A stretch of DNA of 64,000 bases. Origin: Cellulosilyticum lentocellum DSM 5427. GTDB taxonomy: Bacteria > Bacillota > Clostridia > Lachnospirales > Cellulosilyticaceae. The translations under genes and the position numbers were made by a program. Positions 25,953-35,552 of the stretch are shown in pieces (the first letter of the stretch is position 1; every line of letters begins with the position of its first letter). Where the stretch lies: NCBI RefSeq assembly GCF_000178835.2, contig NC_015275.1:2501001-2565000 (forward strand). Direction: 5' to 3'. Under the pieces are notes generated by a model that saw only the letters and a program-made list of their open reading frames with translations, ran no database searches and was not told where the DNA came from.

Positions 25953-27293
25953 TTACATAAAAGGAAATTTAAATTTACCTTTTTTGCCTTTCATAGCACC
26001 TGAGAATTGCTTCATCATACCTTGCATCTGTTCAAACTGTTTAATCAGTCTGTTGACCTCTTGTAAGTCACGTCCTGAACCTTGTGCAATACGTTTTTTA
26101 CGACTCATATTTAGAAGGCTAGGATTTAGTCTCTCTGCTTTTGTCATTGATAAAATAATTGCTTCAATGTGCGCCATTTGCTTTTCATCCACTTGACCTT
26201 GGATTTCATTTAGCTTTGCAGCATTCATTCCAGGAATCATACCTAAGAGTTGACTAATAGGTCCCATATTCTTAATTTGCTGCATTTGTTCAAGAAAATC
26301 TTCAAAGTTAAACTCTGCTTTTCTAAACTTCGCTTCAAGCTCTTTTGCTTTTTTCTCATCAATATTTTGTTGTGCCTTTTCGATAAGTGTTAGTACATCT
26401 CCCATACCTAATATACGAGAAGCAATACGTTCCGGATGGAAAGGTTCTAAGTCATTTAACTTTTCTCCCATTCCCACGAACTTAATAGGTTTATTAGTGA
26501 CTGCCTTAACAGATAAAGCAGCACCACCTCTGCTATCACCATCTAACTTGGTCATAACAACACCATCAAGGCCTAAAGTCTGATCAAAAGATTCAGCAAC
26601 ATTTACTGCATCTTGACCTGTCATTGCATCTACTACAAGTAGGATTTCTTGCGGTTTCACTAATGCTTTGATATTCTTTAGCTCGTCCATTAATACTTCA
26701 TCTATATGCAAACGACCTGCTGTATCGATAATAACAACATCTAAGTTATTTTCTTTAGCATAGTTCACACCAGCTTGTGCAATATCAACTGGATTCTTAT
26801 CACTTCCCATTGAAAAAACAGGAACATTTACTTGCTTACCCACTTTTGTTAATTGATCAATAGCTGCTGGTCTATAAACATCACAGGCTACTAAAAGTGG
26901 CCTTTTACCTTGTGACTTGATATGACTACTTAATTTGGCACTAGTAGTCGTCTTACCTGCACCTTGAAGACCTACCATCATAATAACAGTAATACCTCTT
27001 GGAGCAAAATTTATTTTACTTTGGGTCGAACCCATTAAGTTAATTAACTCTTCATTAACAATCTTAATTACTTGTTGACCTGGAGTCAAGCTCTCCATGA
27101 CTTCATGTCCAACAGCTCGCTCTTCAATGGTTTTAATAAACTGTTTCACCACTTTAAAGTTAACATCCGCTTCCAATAAAGCTAGTTTTACTTCTCTAAG
27201 CGCTAACTTTACATCTTTATCTGAAAGCTTTCCTTTACCTTTTAGCTGTTTGAAGACATCTTGTAGTTTGGTTGATAATTGATCAAAGGCCAT
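25953..27293 (-). CDS. ffh: Signal recognition particle protein Ffh
   Basis: Ffh (SRP54) binds signal sequences on nascent chains and 4.5S/6S RNA, and docks with FtsY. Domains in order are a helical N domain (1-90), the G domain with GLQGAGKTTTSAKL near 107, DTAGRLH and TKLDGDSRGG, then a Met-rich M domain (about 300-446) with SRKKRIAQGSGRD. Length is standard at 446. GGAGG lies 7 nt before the ATG. ylxM, its partner gene, lies 11 nt upstream. Confidence 0.98.
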   Translation of the reverse strand: MAFDQLSTKLQDVFKQLKGKGKLSDKDVKLALREVKLALLEADVNFKVVKQFIKTIEERAVGHEVMESLTPGQQVIKIVNEELINLMGSTQSKINFAPRGITVIMMVGLQGAGKTTTSAKLSSHIKSQGKRPLLVACDVYRPAAIDQLTKVGKQVNVPVFSMGSDKNPVDIAQAGVNYAKENNLDVVIIDTAGRLHIDEVLMDELKNIKALVKPQEILLVVDAMTGQDAVNVAESFDQTLGLDGVVMTKLDGDSRGGAALSVKAVTNKPIKFVGMGEKLNDLEPFHPERIASRILGMGDVLTLIEKAQQNIDEKKAKELEAKFRKAEFNFEDFLEQMQQIKNMGPISQLLGMIPGMNAAKLNEIQGQVDEKQMAHIEAIILSMTKAERLNPSLLNMSRKKRIAQGSGRDLQEVNRLIKQFEQMQGMMKQFSGAMKGKKGKFKFPFM

Positions 27294-27303
27294 ATCCGTC
27301 CTC

Positions 27304-27657
27304 CTAAATCTTATTCATTAATTTATCTACTAGCGTAATGACCTTGTTTACACTATTCGCTTTTTCATCCTTTAAGTCACTAGCTAACGTCTGGCATAAA
27401 GCTTTTATATCACTTAATACTTTTTGCTCCGCTTGATATTTTGCAAATAAAGCTAGCTTGTTTTCATAATCTAGTAATTTCTGCTCTGCTTTTTTAATAG
27501 TATCAAAAGCACTTTGCCTGCTAATATCATGCTGCTCAGCTAATTCTCCTAAAGAAAGATCTTCAAAATAATATTCTTTTAATAAATCCCTTTGCTTATC
27601 AGTAAGTAGTTCCTGATAAAAATCGAACAAATAGGTAATCACCACAAATTTTTCCAT
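27304..27657 (-). CDS. ylxM: SRP-associated helix-turn-helix protein YlxM
   Basis: A UPF0122 protein of 117 residues with a sigma-70-region-4-like helix-turn-helix: LLTDKQRDLLKEYYFEDLS, then GELAEQHDISRQSAFDTIKK. In streptococci the homologue binds SRP RNA and modulates Ffh/FtsY GTPase activity. It is immediately upstream of ffh and is the first gene after a strong promoter. GGGAG lies about 7 nt before the ATG. Confidence 0.92.
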   Translation of the reverse strand: MEKFVVITYLFDFYQELLTDKQRDLLKEYYFEDLSLGELAEQHDISRQSAFDTIKKAEQKLLDYENKLALFAKYQAEQKVLSDIKALCQTLASDLKDEKANSVNKVITLVDKLMNKI

Positions 27658-27702
27658 GATTTACTCCCAAACACTGTCAGTCACTTTTACTTTACACTAG
27701 TT

Positions 27703-27731
27703 AGTATAGTAAAAACCTTGTTACTTGTCAA
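27703..27731 (-). promoter_or_regulatory. Strong sigma-A promoter of ylxM-ffh-rpsP operon
   Basis: On the minus strand a consensus -35 TTGACA (27726-27731), 17 bp and a -10 TATACT (27703-27708) lie about 45 nt upstream of ylxM. It marks the start of the ylxM-ffh-rpsP-khpA-rimM-trmD-rplS unit. Confidence 0.85.
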
Positions 27732-27757
27732 CCTTTTTATTAAATCCTTCTTTTAGT

Positions 27758-29017
27758 TTATGATTCTTTAAACAAGGCTGTAGCAAAAATTTCTGCATCA
27801 AATGGTTGAAGATCATTTATTTGCTCTCCTACGCCAATATACTTAACAGGTACTTTTAGCGATTCATAAATACCTACAATAGCTCCACCTTTAGCTGTAC
27901 CATCTAATTTGGTCAGAATAATACCATTAATGTCTGCCACTTCTTTAAATAACTTTACCTGCTGAATAGCATTTTGCCCTGTTGTTGCATCTAAAACAAT
28001 CAAAATCTCTTTTTTAGCTTCAGGATATTCTCTCGCTATAATACGTGAAATTTTTTCTAGTTCCTTCATTAAATTTGTTTTATTTTGTAATCTACCTGCT
28101 GTATCACAAATAAGCACATCACTTTTACGTGATTTAGCTGCTGCAATAGCATCAAATACAACGGCTGCCGCATCTGTACCTTCTTCATGCTTAATGAGGT
28201 CCACGCCTGCACGATTTACCCATACTTGAAGCTGTTCTATAGCTGCTGCTCTAAAAGTATCTGCTGCTGCAACGAGTACTTTTTTATGTTGGCTCTTAAA
28301 TAGATGTGACATTTTTCCAATCGAAGTTGTTTTTCCTACACCATTTACACCAATAACCAAAATAACTGTAGGTCCATTAGGATTTAATATCTCTTCTCTA
28401 GGCTGATCTGTAAGTAACTTTGTAATAATTTCTTGTAATGCTACTTTTAAGGCACTAGGTTCTGTTATTTTTTCTTGTTTTACTTTTTCTTTAAGACTCT
28501 CCATAATATGAAGTGTCGTTTCAACACCAAAGTCTGCCATTATTAATGCTTCTTCTAATTCTTCATAAAGGTCTTCATCGATATGTCTAAAATTACTTAA
28601 TACATCATCTACACCTTTTAAAATACTATCACGTGTTTTAGTAAGTCCGCCAAAAAGACGTTTAATAAACCCTTTCTTTTCTGTTTCTTCACTTAACTTG
28701 GTTGCATTCTCAACCTCTTCTTCGTCCGTTTTAGCTAGCGCTTCATCATTTGTTTCCAAATCCGCTTCTAATATTTCCTCTAAAACTTCTATTTTATCGA
28801 CACTTACCTCGTCGTTTACTAATATATCGGCTGAGCCCATCGTTAATTTTTCAGTTGTTTCTTTTAATATTTCCTCTTGTACTTCTTCTGCTTTCTCTTT
28901 TTCTTCTAGAACTTCATCCTCGACTAATAATTCTTGCTCTAATTTCTCTTCTTGAACACTAGACGCATCGATTTGCTCTTCTTTACTTTTACCAAAAAAC
29001 TTTTTAAAAAAACTCAC
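27758..29017 (-). CDS. ftsY: Signal recognition particle receptor FtsY
   Basis: FtsY is the membrane-associated SRP receptor GTPase. The first 110 residues form an acidic Glu/Val-rich A domain. The NG core follows with GVNGVGKTTSIGKM, DTAGRLQNK and TKLDGTAKGG. The total of 419 residues is longer than in Bacillus because of the acidic domain. It lies 11 nt downstream of smc; the order rnc-smc-ftsY is the Firmicutes arrangement. AGGAGG lies about 7 nt before the ATG. Confidence 0.97.
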   Translation of the reverse strand: MSFFKKFFGKSKEEQIDASSVQEEKLEQELLVEDEVLEEKEKAEEVQEEILKETTEKLTMGSADILVNDEVSVDKIEVLEEILEADLETNDEALAKTDEEEVENATKLSEETEKKGFIKRLFGGLTKTRDSILKGVDDVLSNFRHIDEDLYEELEEALIMADFGVETTLHIMESLKEKVKQEKITEPSALKVALQEIITKLLTDQPREEILNPNGPTVILVIGVNGVGKTTSIGKMSHLFKSQHKKVLVAAADTFRAAAIEQLQVWVNRAGVDLIKHEEGTDAAAVVFDAIAAAKSRKSDVLICDTAGRLQNKTNLMKELEKISRIIAREYPEAKKEILIVLDATTGQNAIQQVKLFKEVADINGIILTKLDGTAKGGAIVGIYESLKVPVKYIGVGEQINDLQPFDAEIFATALFKES

Positions 29018-29028
29018 TGTTTAACCTC

Positions 29029-32000
29029 CTAACTCGTCTTCTTTTGATCAATATATTCACTAACATCCTCTAACTGAATAGAAAGAATTGTTGAAACCCC
29101 TCTTTCTTGCATGGTCACGCCATATAAAGTATGTGCTCTTTCCATTGTACCTTTTCTATGTGTAATAACAATGAATTGTGTTTCTCTCGATAAACTCTCT
29201 AAATAATTAGCAAAGCGTAAAACATTGGCATCATCTAGAGCCGCTTCAATTTCATCTAGTACACAGAAAGGTGATGGTTTTAATTTTAAAATACCAAAAA
29301 TAAGTGAAATCGCTGTTAAAGTTCTTTCACCACCTGAAAGTAAAGTCATGTTCTGAAGCTTCTTTCCTGGTGGTTTGGCAATGATTTCAATTCCTGACTC
29401 TAAAATATTTTCTTCATCAAGTAACTTCAAATATGCTTCACCACCTCCAAATAATTCTTTGAAAACATGAGTGAAATTCTCGGCAATGATAGCAAATTGG
29501 GTGATGAAAATATCTTTCATCTGCTCCATTAATTCATTAATCAATTCAATGAGTGATTGTTCAGCTTTTTCTATATCTTCCTTTTGCTTTGTTAAAAACT
29601 CATAGCGTTCTTTAGTTTCTCTAAACTCTTCTACTGCATTAACATTAACATTTCCTATTTGTTTAATCTGACCTCTTACATCAACTGATTGCTTTTTAAG
29701 ATCAGTAATAGATATATTTTCTAAGCGGTATGGTAATGCATGTGTGAACGTAAGTTCATATTGTTCCCACATACTATTCCCCCAATTCTGCTTTTGAAGT
29801 TCACTATTTTGCTTTTTATTTTCAAGACGATATTTTTCCTCTTTCAATAAATTCATTTGTTCTGACATTGTAGTGATTTCATCTGATAGTTGAACTTGTT
29901 TTTGTTCTAATAATACTTTTTGTTCATCTAATTGTTTTCTTTCTTTTTGCTTAATAACAACTTCTTCATTAAGTAGTTTAATCACTTCTTTGACTTTTTC
30001 ATTTTCATTAATTAATTGTTGTATTTCCATTTGATAGCATTCAATCGTTTCACTTAAATGAGCATTTTTTTCGTCTTGACCATTAATATCAGCTTCTAAT
30101 TCATTCATCTGATCTATCATATAATTAATATTTTGTTCTGTATTTGAAAGGCTAATTTTTTTATCAGTCAATGCCTTTTCTAAGACCTCACGTCTACCTT
30201 TTGAATCCGCTAACTGCTTCTCTAAATCAGCAATTTGTAATTCATCATCGTTAATCGTTGCTTTCAAATCCCGTAATTTTTCTTCCGCCTGCTCTTTTCC
30301 TTGTTTAATCACTTCAATAGATTCATCAATATTATTTCGCTCTGTTATAAGTTGAAGCTGATTATTTTTAGTGAGTTTTAATGCATGCGCATTTTTCTCC
30401 CATTCTAGCCCATAATTTTTAATGGCATCACTTATTTGTATATATCTTACTTCTGTGCTTTCATACTGAGTCAGTTTTTCTTCTAACTCTTTTGTAAGCA
30501 TGACTAAGACTTTTTCTTTCTCTTCTTCTTCTTTTGCTAAGTGCTTCAGTTTCTGCTCTAATTCTTTCATTTCTCTAGCACGAGAAAATAAGTTATTACT
30601 TTGATTTTTCATACTTCCACCACTTAAAGAACCACCACTATTAAACACCTCACCTTCTAAAGTGACAATTTTGTATTTATAGTGGTACTTCTTTGCAATA
30701 CGTGAAGCATTCTTCATATCATTAACAATTAAAATACGTCCTAATAAAGATGAAATAACATTTTCATATTTTTTATCATAAGAAATAAGTTCACTTCCTA
30801 AACCTAGGAACCCTACTTCTTCAGATAAACCTTTTTCTTGCATAGGAAAAGCTGGCTTAATCGTATCTAATGGTAAGAAAGTCACACGAGAAATACCTCT
30901 TTGCTTCATAACTTGAATCATATTTTTGGCATCATCTTCTTTATCTGCTACTAGATTTTGAATAGAACCGCCTAGCGCTGTCACTATAGCAATCTCGTAG
31001 TCTTTTGGCACTTCCATTAACTCACCTACTACACCAACTATCCCTTGCCATTTATTAGGGTCACCTTTCACAACATTTAAGACTTGCTTAACACTACTAA
31101 AATAACCCTCATGTTCTTCCTTAAGGTGTTCAAACCACTTATATTGCCTTTCAGCTTGCATCTTATTTTGTTTAACCGTATTGAGCTCATTTTCATATTG
31201 TATCTTCCGAGACATTAACTGTCCTTTATCTTTTTCCATCGCCTCTAAGGAAGATTTTAAACTGGCTTGTTGCTCAGTTGCCTCTGCTTGATTCTTCTCA
31301 AGTACCTTGCAACTAACTTCTTGATGTTGAATCTCGCTATTGAGTATAGCTATTTGTTCTAAAATTTGTTCTTTACGATATTCTAATTGCGCTTCAACAC
31401 CGTCATTTTTTTTAACTTCAGCTTCGAAAATATCAATTTCTCTCATCTTATTAAAAAGCTCTTGCTTTGATTCACTAATACTTCCTTCTAAATGACTAAG
31501 CTCCTCCATAAGAAGATTAATTTTCTCTTCTTCTTGCTCAATAATAGCCATCTTAGAGGCTTTTTCTAATTCCAAAGCTGTACGCTTTGTTTCTAAAAAA
31601 GACCGTTTTTCTATCTTAGATTCATGCGCATTAGTTTGATTCTTTTGATCTTCATAAACCTGCTCTAGTAGCCTCTCAATGTTAACCTTTTTTTCAGCAT
31701 TGATTGTCAATTGGCTTTGTTTACGCTCCTGGTCTTTTTCTTTTTCTGAAATAGCTTCAATCAAATTCTCTGTTTGATGATATAACTCATCTCTTTGCTT
31801 TTTATAGGAATCATTTAATTCACACTTAGACAGATACTGAGTATTTTTATCTTTTAGCTCTTCATCAGTTGCTATCATTTTACAAGATAGCTCCTGAATT
31901 TCTTTTTCTAAGCGCTCAATCTCATAGATAAATATATTGATGTCTATTCCCTTTAATTCATCTTTTAACCTTAAAAACTGAGTTGTTTTCCCAGCTTCTC

Positions 32001-32619
32001 TTTCTAAAGGTGATAATCTATTTTCAATCTCACCAATAATATCTTGTAGTCTAGTCAGATTTTCTCTTTGTTTTTCTAATTTTCTTTCTGCTTCTTGACG
32101 CCTTACCTTGTATTTATAAATACCAGCAGCTTCTTCAAAAAGCGTTCTTCTCTCTTCTGGCTTGGAACTAAGCACTCTATCAATTTGACCTTGTCCGATA
32201 ATAGAATAACCATCTTTTCCTATTCCCGTGTCCATAAACAATTCTTGGACATCTTTTAATCGACAAGAACTCCCATTGATAAAATACTCACTTTCTCCAG
32301 AACGATACACTCTTCTTTTGATTACAATCTCCGTATAAGCAATACGAACAGTTTCATCTGGGTTTTTAATAGTCAAAGCTACTTCTGCATAACCCAGAGA
32401 TTTTCTTTTCTCTGTTCCTGCAAAAATAATATCTTCCATTTTACTACCCCTAAGACTCTTTGCACTTTGTTCACCTAGCACCCATCTGATAGCATCTGCT
32501 ACATTGCTTTTACCACTTCCATTTGGACCTATTACACCGGTAATTCCCTTTGGAATATTTAGCTTGACAGCATCACCAAAAGACTTAAAGCCATGTATCT
32601 CTATCTTATCTAGATACAT
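29029..32619 (-). CDS. smc: Chromosome segregation ATPase SMC
   Basis: SMC forms the condensin ring with ScpA and ScpB and compacts the origin region. The 1196-residue protein has Walker A GPNGSGKSN at 31-39, two long coiled coils (about 165-500 and 680-1030), a hinge between (about 510-670, with GVVGELMEVPKDYEIA), the ABC signature LLSGGERTLTA and Walker B FCVLDEIEAALDD. All ATPase motifs are intact. It lies 8 nt after rnc and 11 nt before ftsY. Confidence 0.98.
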   Translation of the reverse strand: MYLDKIEIHGFKSFGDAVKLNIPKGITGVIGPNGSGKSNVADAIRWVLGEQSAKSLRGSKMEDIIFAGTEKRKSLGYAEVALTIKNPDETVRIAYTEIVIKRRVYRSGESEYFINGSSCRLKDVQELFMDTGIGKDGYSIIGQGQIDRVLSSKPEERRTLFEEAAGIYKYKVRRQEAERKLEKQRENLTRLQDIIGEIENRLSPLEREAGKTTQFLRLKDELKGIDINIFIYEIERLEKEIQELSCKMIATDEELKDKNTQYLSKCELNDSYKKQRDELYHQTENLIEAISEKEKDQERKQSQLTINAEKKVNIERLLEQVYEDQKNQTNAHESKIEKRSFLETKRTALELEKASKMAIIEQEEEKINLLMEELSHLEGSISESKQELFNKMREIDIFEAEVKKNDGVEAQLEYRKEQILEQIAILNSEIQHQEVSCKVLEKNQAEATEQQASLKSSLEAMEKDKGQLMSRKIQYENELNTVKQNKMQAERQYKWFEHLKEEHEGYFSSVKQVLNVVKGDPNKWQGIVGVVGELMEVPKDYEIAIVTALGGSIQNLVADKEDDAKNMIQVMKQRGISRVTFLPLDTIKPAFPMQEKGLSEEVGFLGLGSELISYDKKYENVISSLLGRILIVNDMKNASRIAKKYHYKYKIVTLEGEVFNSGGSLSGGSMKNQSNNLFSRAREMKELEQKLKHLAKEEEEKEKVLVMLTKELEEKLTQYESTEVRYIQISDAIKNYGLEWEKNAHALKLTKNNQLQLITERNNIDESIEVIKQGKEQAEEKLRDLKATINDDELQIADLEKQLADSKGRREVLEKALTDKKISLSNTEQNINYMIDQMNELEADINGQDEKNAHLSETIECYQMEIQQLINENEKVKEVIKLLNEEVVIKQKERKQLDEQKVLLEQKQVQLSDEITTMSEQMNLLKEEKYRLENKKQNSELQKQNWGNSMWEQYELTFTHALPYRLENISITDLKKQSVDVRGQIKQIGNVNVNAVEEFRETKERYEFLTKQKEDIEKAEQSLIELINELMEQMKDIFITQFAIIAENFTHVFKELFGGGEAYLKLLDEENILESGIEIIAKPPGKKLQNMTLLSGGERTLTAISLIFGILKLKPSPFCVLDEIEAALDDANVLRFANYLESLSRETQFIVITHRKGTMERAHTLYGVTMQERGVSTILSIQLEDVSEYIDQKKTS

Positions 32620-32627
32620 ATTTCACC

Positions 32628-33350
32628 TCAATTTTTATAATTATTTAATGCTTTTTTAGCAGCATCTTGTTCTGCTTCCTTCTTACTTTTACCAATACCA
32701 CGCCCTAAACTTATTGTATCATGATAAACTTCCACATAAAAATATTTATCATGATCTGGGCCTTCTTCTCCAACTACTTCATAATGAATAGGAGCATTGC
32801 TGACCTTTTGAATACATTCCTGAAGGAGTGTTTTGTAGTCAGTATACAGATCCTCTAGAGAAGCAACTTGTTCTACTTGTGCAATCAACGTATCTGTCAA
32901 AAAACACTTAGCCTCATTAAATCCACCATCTAAGAAAAGAGCTCCAGTTAATGCTTCAAATCCGTCTGCCAAAATAGAAGCACGTTCTCTTCCACCTGTC
33001 ATTTCTTCTCCTTTTCCTAACAGAATATACTCGCCCAATCCAATAAATCTTGCCATTTTAGCTAAAGAAGCTTCACATACAATACTAGCTCGTATTTTAG
33101 ATAAATCACCCTCTGGCATTTCAGGATGCTTTTTAAATAAATATTCACTAATAATCAAGTCCAAAATAGCATCCCCTAAAAACTCCAAACGTTCGTTGTC
33201 TTTTACCCTTTCATTTCTATGCTCATTCGCATAAGAACTATGGGTTAAAGCCTCTTCTAAAAGATTGCTATTGGTAAAGGTATAGCTTAACTTTCTTTGC
33301 ATTTCATCTAGTACTATACTCTTGTTAGCTTTTTGTACCTTTTTACTCAT
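32628..33350 (-). CDS. rnc: Ribonuclease III
   Basis: RNase III cleaves double-stranded RNA in rRNA processing and mRNA turnover. The catalytic domain shows ERLEFLGDAILDLIISEYLF, the family signature with acidic residues. A second acidic pair lies in ILADGFEALTGALFLDGG. A C-terminal dsRNA-binding domain (about 165-238) ends with GKSKKEAEQDAAKKAL. Length is 240. GGAGAA lies about 10 nt before the ATG, immediately after the acpP terminator. Confidence 0.97.
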   Translation of the reverse strand: MSKKVQKANKSIVLDEMQRKLSYTFTNSNLLEEALTHSSYANEHRNERVKDNERLEFLGDAILDLIISEYLFKKHPEMPEGDLSKIRASIVCEASLAKMARFIGLGEYILLGKGEEMTGGRERASILADGFEALTGALFLDGGFNEAKCFLTDTLIAQVEQVASLEDLYTDYKTLLQECIQKVSNAPIHYEVVGEEGPDHDKYFYVEVYHDTISLGRGIGKSKKEAEQDAAKKALNNYKN

Positions 33351-33375
33351 TTTTACAATTCTCCTTTAATATACG

Positions 33376-33402
33376 AAAAGCCTCGCTAAGCGAGGCTTTT
33401 TT
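33376..33402 (-). terminator. Hairpin terminator between acpP and rnc
   Basis: AAAAGCCTCGC (33376-33386) and GCGAGGCTTTT (33390-33400) form an 11-bp stem with a TAA loop. The T-run on the minus strand is only four bases, so partial read-through into rnc is likely, because no other rnc promoter is visible. Confidence 0.75.
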
Positions 33403-33403
33403 G

Positions 33404-33640
33404 TTAGTCTAATCCTTTTTGATCTTTAATGTATTCTACTACATCACCGACAGTAGATACTTTCTCAGCTTCTTCATTAGAAATTTCCATTTCAAACTCT
33501 TCTTCAATTGCCATAATCACTTGAAATACATCTAATGAATCTGCATTTAAATCATCAGTGAAAGATGTTAATAAAGTAATTTCGTCCTCCGAAATATTAA
33601 ACTGTTCACTAATTATCTGTTTTACTTTATCGAATACCAT
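33404..33640 (-). CDS. acpP: Acyl carrier protein
   Basis: ACP carries fatty-acyl intermediates on a phosphopantetheine arm. The 78-residue acidic protein contains NADSLD with the attachment Ser at 35, and the C-terminal [13 protein letters not shown] helix region. It lies between plsX and rnc, the common order. AGGTG lies about 7 nt before the ATG. Confidence 0.97.
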   Translation of the reverse strand: MVFDKVKQIISEQFNISEDEITLLTSFTDDLNADSLDVFQVIMAIEEEFEMEISNEEAEKVSTVGDVVEYIKDQKGLD

Positions 33641-33704
33641 TGTTCAACACCTCTTATAAACATTTATATTTTGATGATAGTATATACAACTTTTATAGTC
33701 AATA

Positions 33705-34706
33705 TTAATTTACATTTTCCTCAAATTTATCCTTTATTTTATCTACAAGCCCATCTTTTATAAAACCTTCTGTCTGTATTAAGGTGCTTAAAATTTCTTG
33801 AGACTTGGAACTTCCATGTGTTTTAACAATTAGTCCATTAACACCTAAGAAAGGCGCCCCACCTTTAGTAGCATAGTTGAATTTCTCTTTAATTTCTCCT
33901 ATACCTTTTTTCATAAGTACAGCTGCAAGCTTAGTTTTTAAACTTTTTAAAAATTGAACTTTAAGCATACCTAAAATCCACTTTCCAAAGCCTTCCATAA
34001 ATTTAAGAATAATATTTCCCGTAAACCCATCACATACAAGAATATCTACTTTTCCTAAAGGAATATCACGTGCTTCTACATTACCACAAAAATTAATTGA
34101 AGCATCAGCATCTAAAAGCTTATACGCTTCTTTCGTTAACTGATTGCCTTTTTCTTCTTCTGTCCCAATGTTAACAAGCCCTACTTTAGGTGATTTAATT
34201 TGCATACATTGCTCCATGTAAACAGTTCCCATACGCGCAAACTGATTAAGATAAGTTGGCTTTGCATCTACATTAGCACCACAATCAATCAATAAAGCAC
34301 AGCCCGTTTCAGTTGGGATAAAAGGAGCCATAGCTGGTCTTTCCACTCCTTTAATACGTCCTACAATAAGTGTTGCACCTGTCAAAAGAGCACCGGTACT
34401 ACCTGCACTCACAAAGCCATCCACTTGCTTTTCTTTGACTAATTTAAGTCCTACGACCATAGAGGAGTTCTTTTTTTGTCTAATAGCTGCAACAGGACTA
34501 TCCCCCATCTCAATGACTTCATCTGCATGTACAATTTCTATCTTAGATGCGTCATATGTATAGGCAGCTAGTTTTTCCTTAATGACATCTTCCTTACCTA
34601 CTAAAACGAGGGTAGATTCTAACTTTTCTGCCGCTAACACGCATCCCTTAACAATCTCATCAGGTGCATGATCGCCACCCATGACATCTATAGCTATTCT
34701 TGACAT
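33705..34706 (-). CDS. plsX: Phosphate acyltransferase PlsX
   Basis: PlsX converts acyl-ACP to acyl-phosphate, the substrate of PlsY. The 333-residue protein begins MSRIAIDVMGGDHAPDEIVKG and contains VSAGSTGALLTGA, CDGFTGNIILKF and GAPFLGVNGLIVKTHGSS, all family-typical. I chose the ATG at 34706 with AAGGGTG about 6 nt upstream; earlier in-frame starts overlap that site. It lies downstream of rpmF across a terminator hairpin and before acpP, so reduced read-through from the rpmF promoter may set its level. Confidence 0.96.
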   Translation of the reverse strand: MSRIAIDVMGGDHAPDEIVKGCVLAAEKLESTLVLVGKEDVIKEKLAAYTYDASKIEIVHADEVIEMGDSPVAAIRQKKNSSMVVGLKLVKEKQVDGFVSAGSTGALLTGATLIVGRIKGVERPAMAPFIPTETGCALLIDCGANVDAKPTYLNQFARMGTVYMEQCMQIKSPKVGLVNIGTEEEKGNQLTKEAYKLLDADASINFCGNVEARDIPLGKVDILVCDGFTGNIILKFMEGFGKWILGMLKVQFLKSLKTKLAAVLMKKGIGEIKEKFNYATKGGAPFLGVNGLIVKTHGSSKSQEILSTLIQTEGFIKDGLVDKIKDKFEENVN

Positions 34707-34748
34707 ATGCATCACCCTTATCTTTCTCACAATTTAAATCAAATATAC

Positions 34749-34776
34749 AAAAAGACAGCTAAAAGCTGTCTTTTTT
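34749..34776 (-). terminator. Intrinsic terminator between rpmF and plsX
   Basis: AAAAAGACAGCT (34749-34760) and AGCTGTCTTTTT (34764-34775) form a 12-bp stem with an AAA loop, followed on the minus strand by TTTTTG. No promoter is evident between it and plsX. Confidence 0.8.
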
Positions 34777-34782
34777 AAAGCA

Positions 34783-34959
34783 TTAGTCTACTTTTACTAC
34801 AACACGGTTTGCATAAGAACCGCAAGCTTTACATACTCTATGTGGCATCATTAATTCACCACATTTTGGACATTTTACTAAGTTAAGTGGAGAAAGTTTC
34901 CAATTTGCTTGTCTTTGGTTTCTTCTGGCTTTAGAAGTTTTTCTTTTTGGTACTGCCAT
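34783..34959 (-). CDS. rpmF: 50S ribosomal protein L32
   Basis: L32 is a small zinc-ribbon protein of the large subunit. The 58 codons translate to a protein starting MAVPKRKTSKARRNQRQANW. It has C30-x2-C33 and C43-x2-C46, so this is the zinc-binding (C+) form. AGGAGG lies about 6 nt before the ATG. It sits between the DUF177 gene and plsX, the classical yceD-rpmF-plsX order. Confidence 0.97.
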   Translation of the reverse strand: MAVPKRKTSKARRNQRQANWKLSPLNLVKCPKCGELMMPHRVCKACGSYANRVVVKVD

Positions 34960-34979
34960 TTCTACACCTCCTCTTGTTA

Positions 34980-35489
34980 CTACTCTTCACTTTGAGGGTG
35001 AAAAATATTTTTTAAACTTTCAAGTCTAGGATCTATATCATTCTTTTCACAATTACAAGATTGCTTATTCAAATTCTGACCACAAGTTTTGCAAATACCT
35101 TTGCAATTGTCATCATGTAAACCTTTCATTGGTACGTTCAGATAAATTGCTTCGGTTATAGCATCTTCTAAGTCAATTTCAGATCCAGTTACTTGAACGA
35201 TATCCTCATCTTCATCATCCAAAAACTCTTCAGATGAATATTCCTTATATAAGTCTGCTTGTAAGGCATGTTTATACTCTTCCAAGCAACGATCGCATAA
35301 AAGTAAGACTGTTGTAATAACATGTCCTTTTACTAAATAACGGTTACCCGACTTAGTAGCAACACCTTCTACAAAAGCCATACAATCAAGTACATCATGT
35401 ACAGGATTGATTCCTTTTAAGGATACACGCTGTTCACCTTTGAAAGTTACTTCGGACTTTTTATTAAGTTCATGGATATTAATCTTCAT
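34980..35489 (-). CDS. yceD: DUF177/YceD family protein
   Basis: A 169-residue protein of the YceD (DUF177) family, linked in other organisms to 23S rRNA accumulation. The Cys-rich segments are LLCDRCLEEY near 100 and CKGICKTCGQNLNKQSCNC near 140, probably a zinc site. The middle is acidic. It is the first gene of a unit with rpmF and has a consensus promoter just upstream. Function is inferred from family and position only. Confidence 0.88.
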   Translation of the reverse strand: MKINIHELNKKSEVTFKGEQRVSLKGINPVHDVLDCMAFVEGVATKSGNRYLVKGHVITTVLLLCDRCLEEYKHALQADLYKEYSSEEFLDDEDEDIVQVTGSEIDLEDAITEAIYLNVPMKGLHDDNCKGICKTCGQNLNKQSCNCEKNDIDPRLESLKNIFHPQSEE

Positions 35490-35519
35490 TTTTTCACTCC
35501 ATTAAGTAACACTTCTGTA

Positions 35520-35548
35520 ATTATACCTACTTGACTTATATTTGTCAA
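35520..35548 (-). promoter_or_regulatory. Consensus sigma-A promoter of yceD-rpmF-plsX
   Basis: On the minus strand a perfect -35 TTGACA (35543-35548), a 17-bp spacer and a perfect -10 TATAAT (35520-35525) lie about 30 nt before the yceD start and right after the ackA stop codon. This is the closest match to consensus in the window, as expected for ribosomal and lipid genes. Confidence 0.88.
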
Positions 35549-35552
35549 TGAC

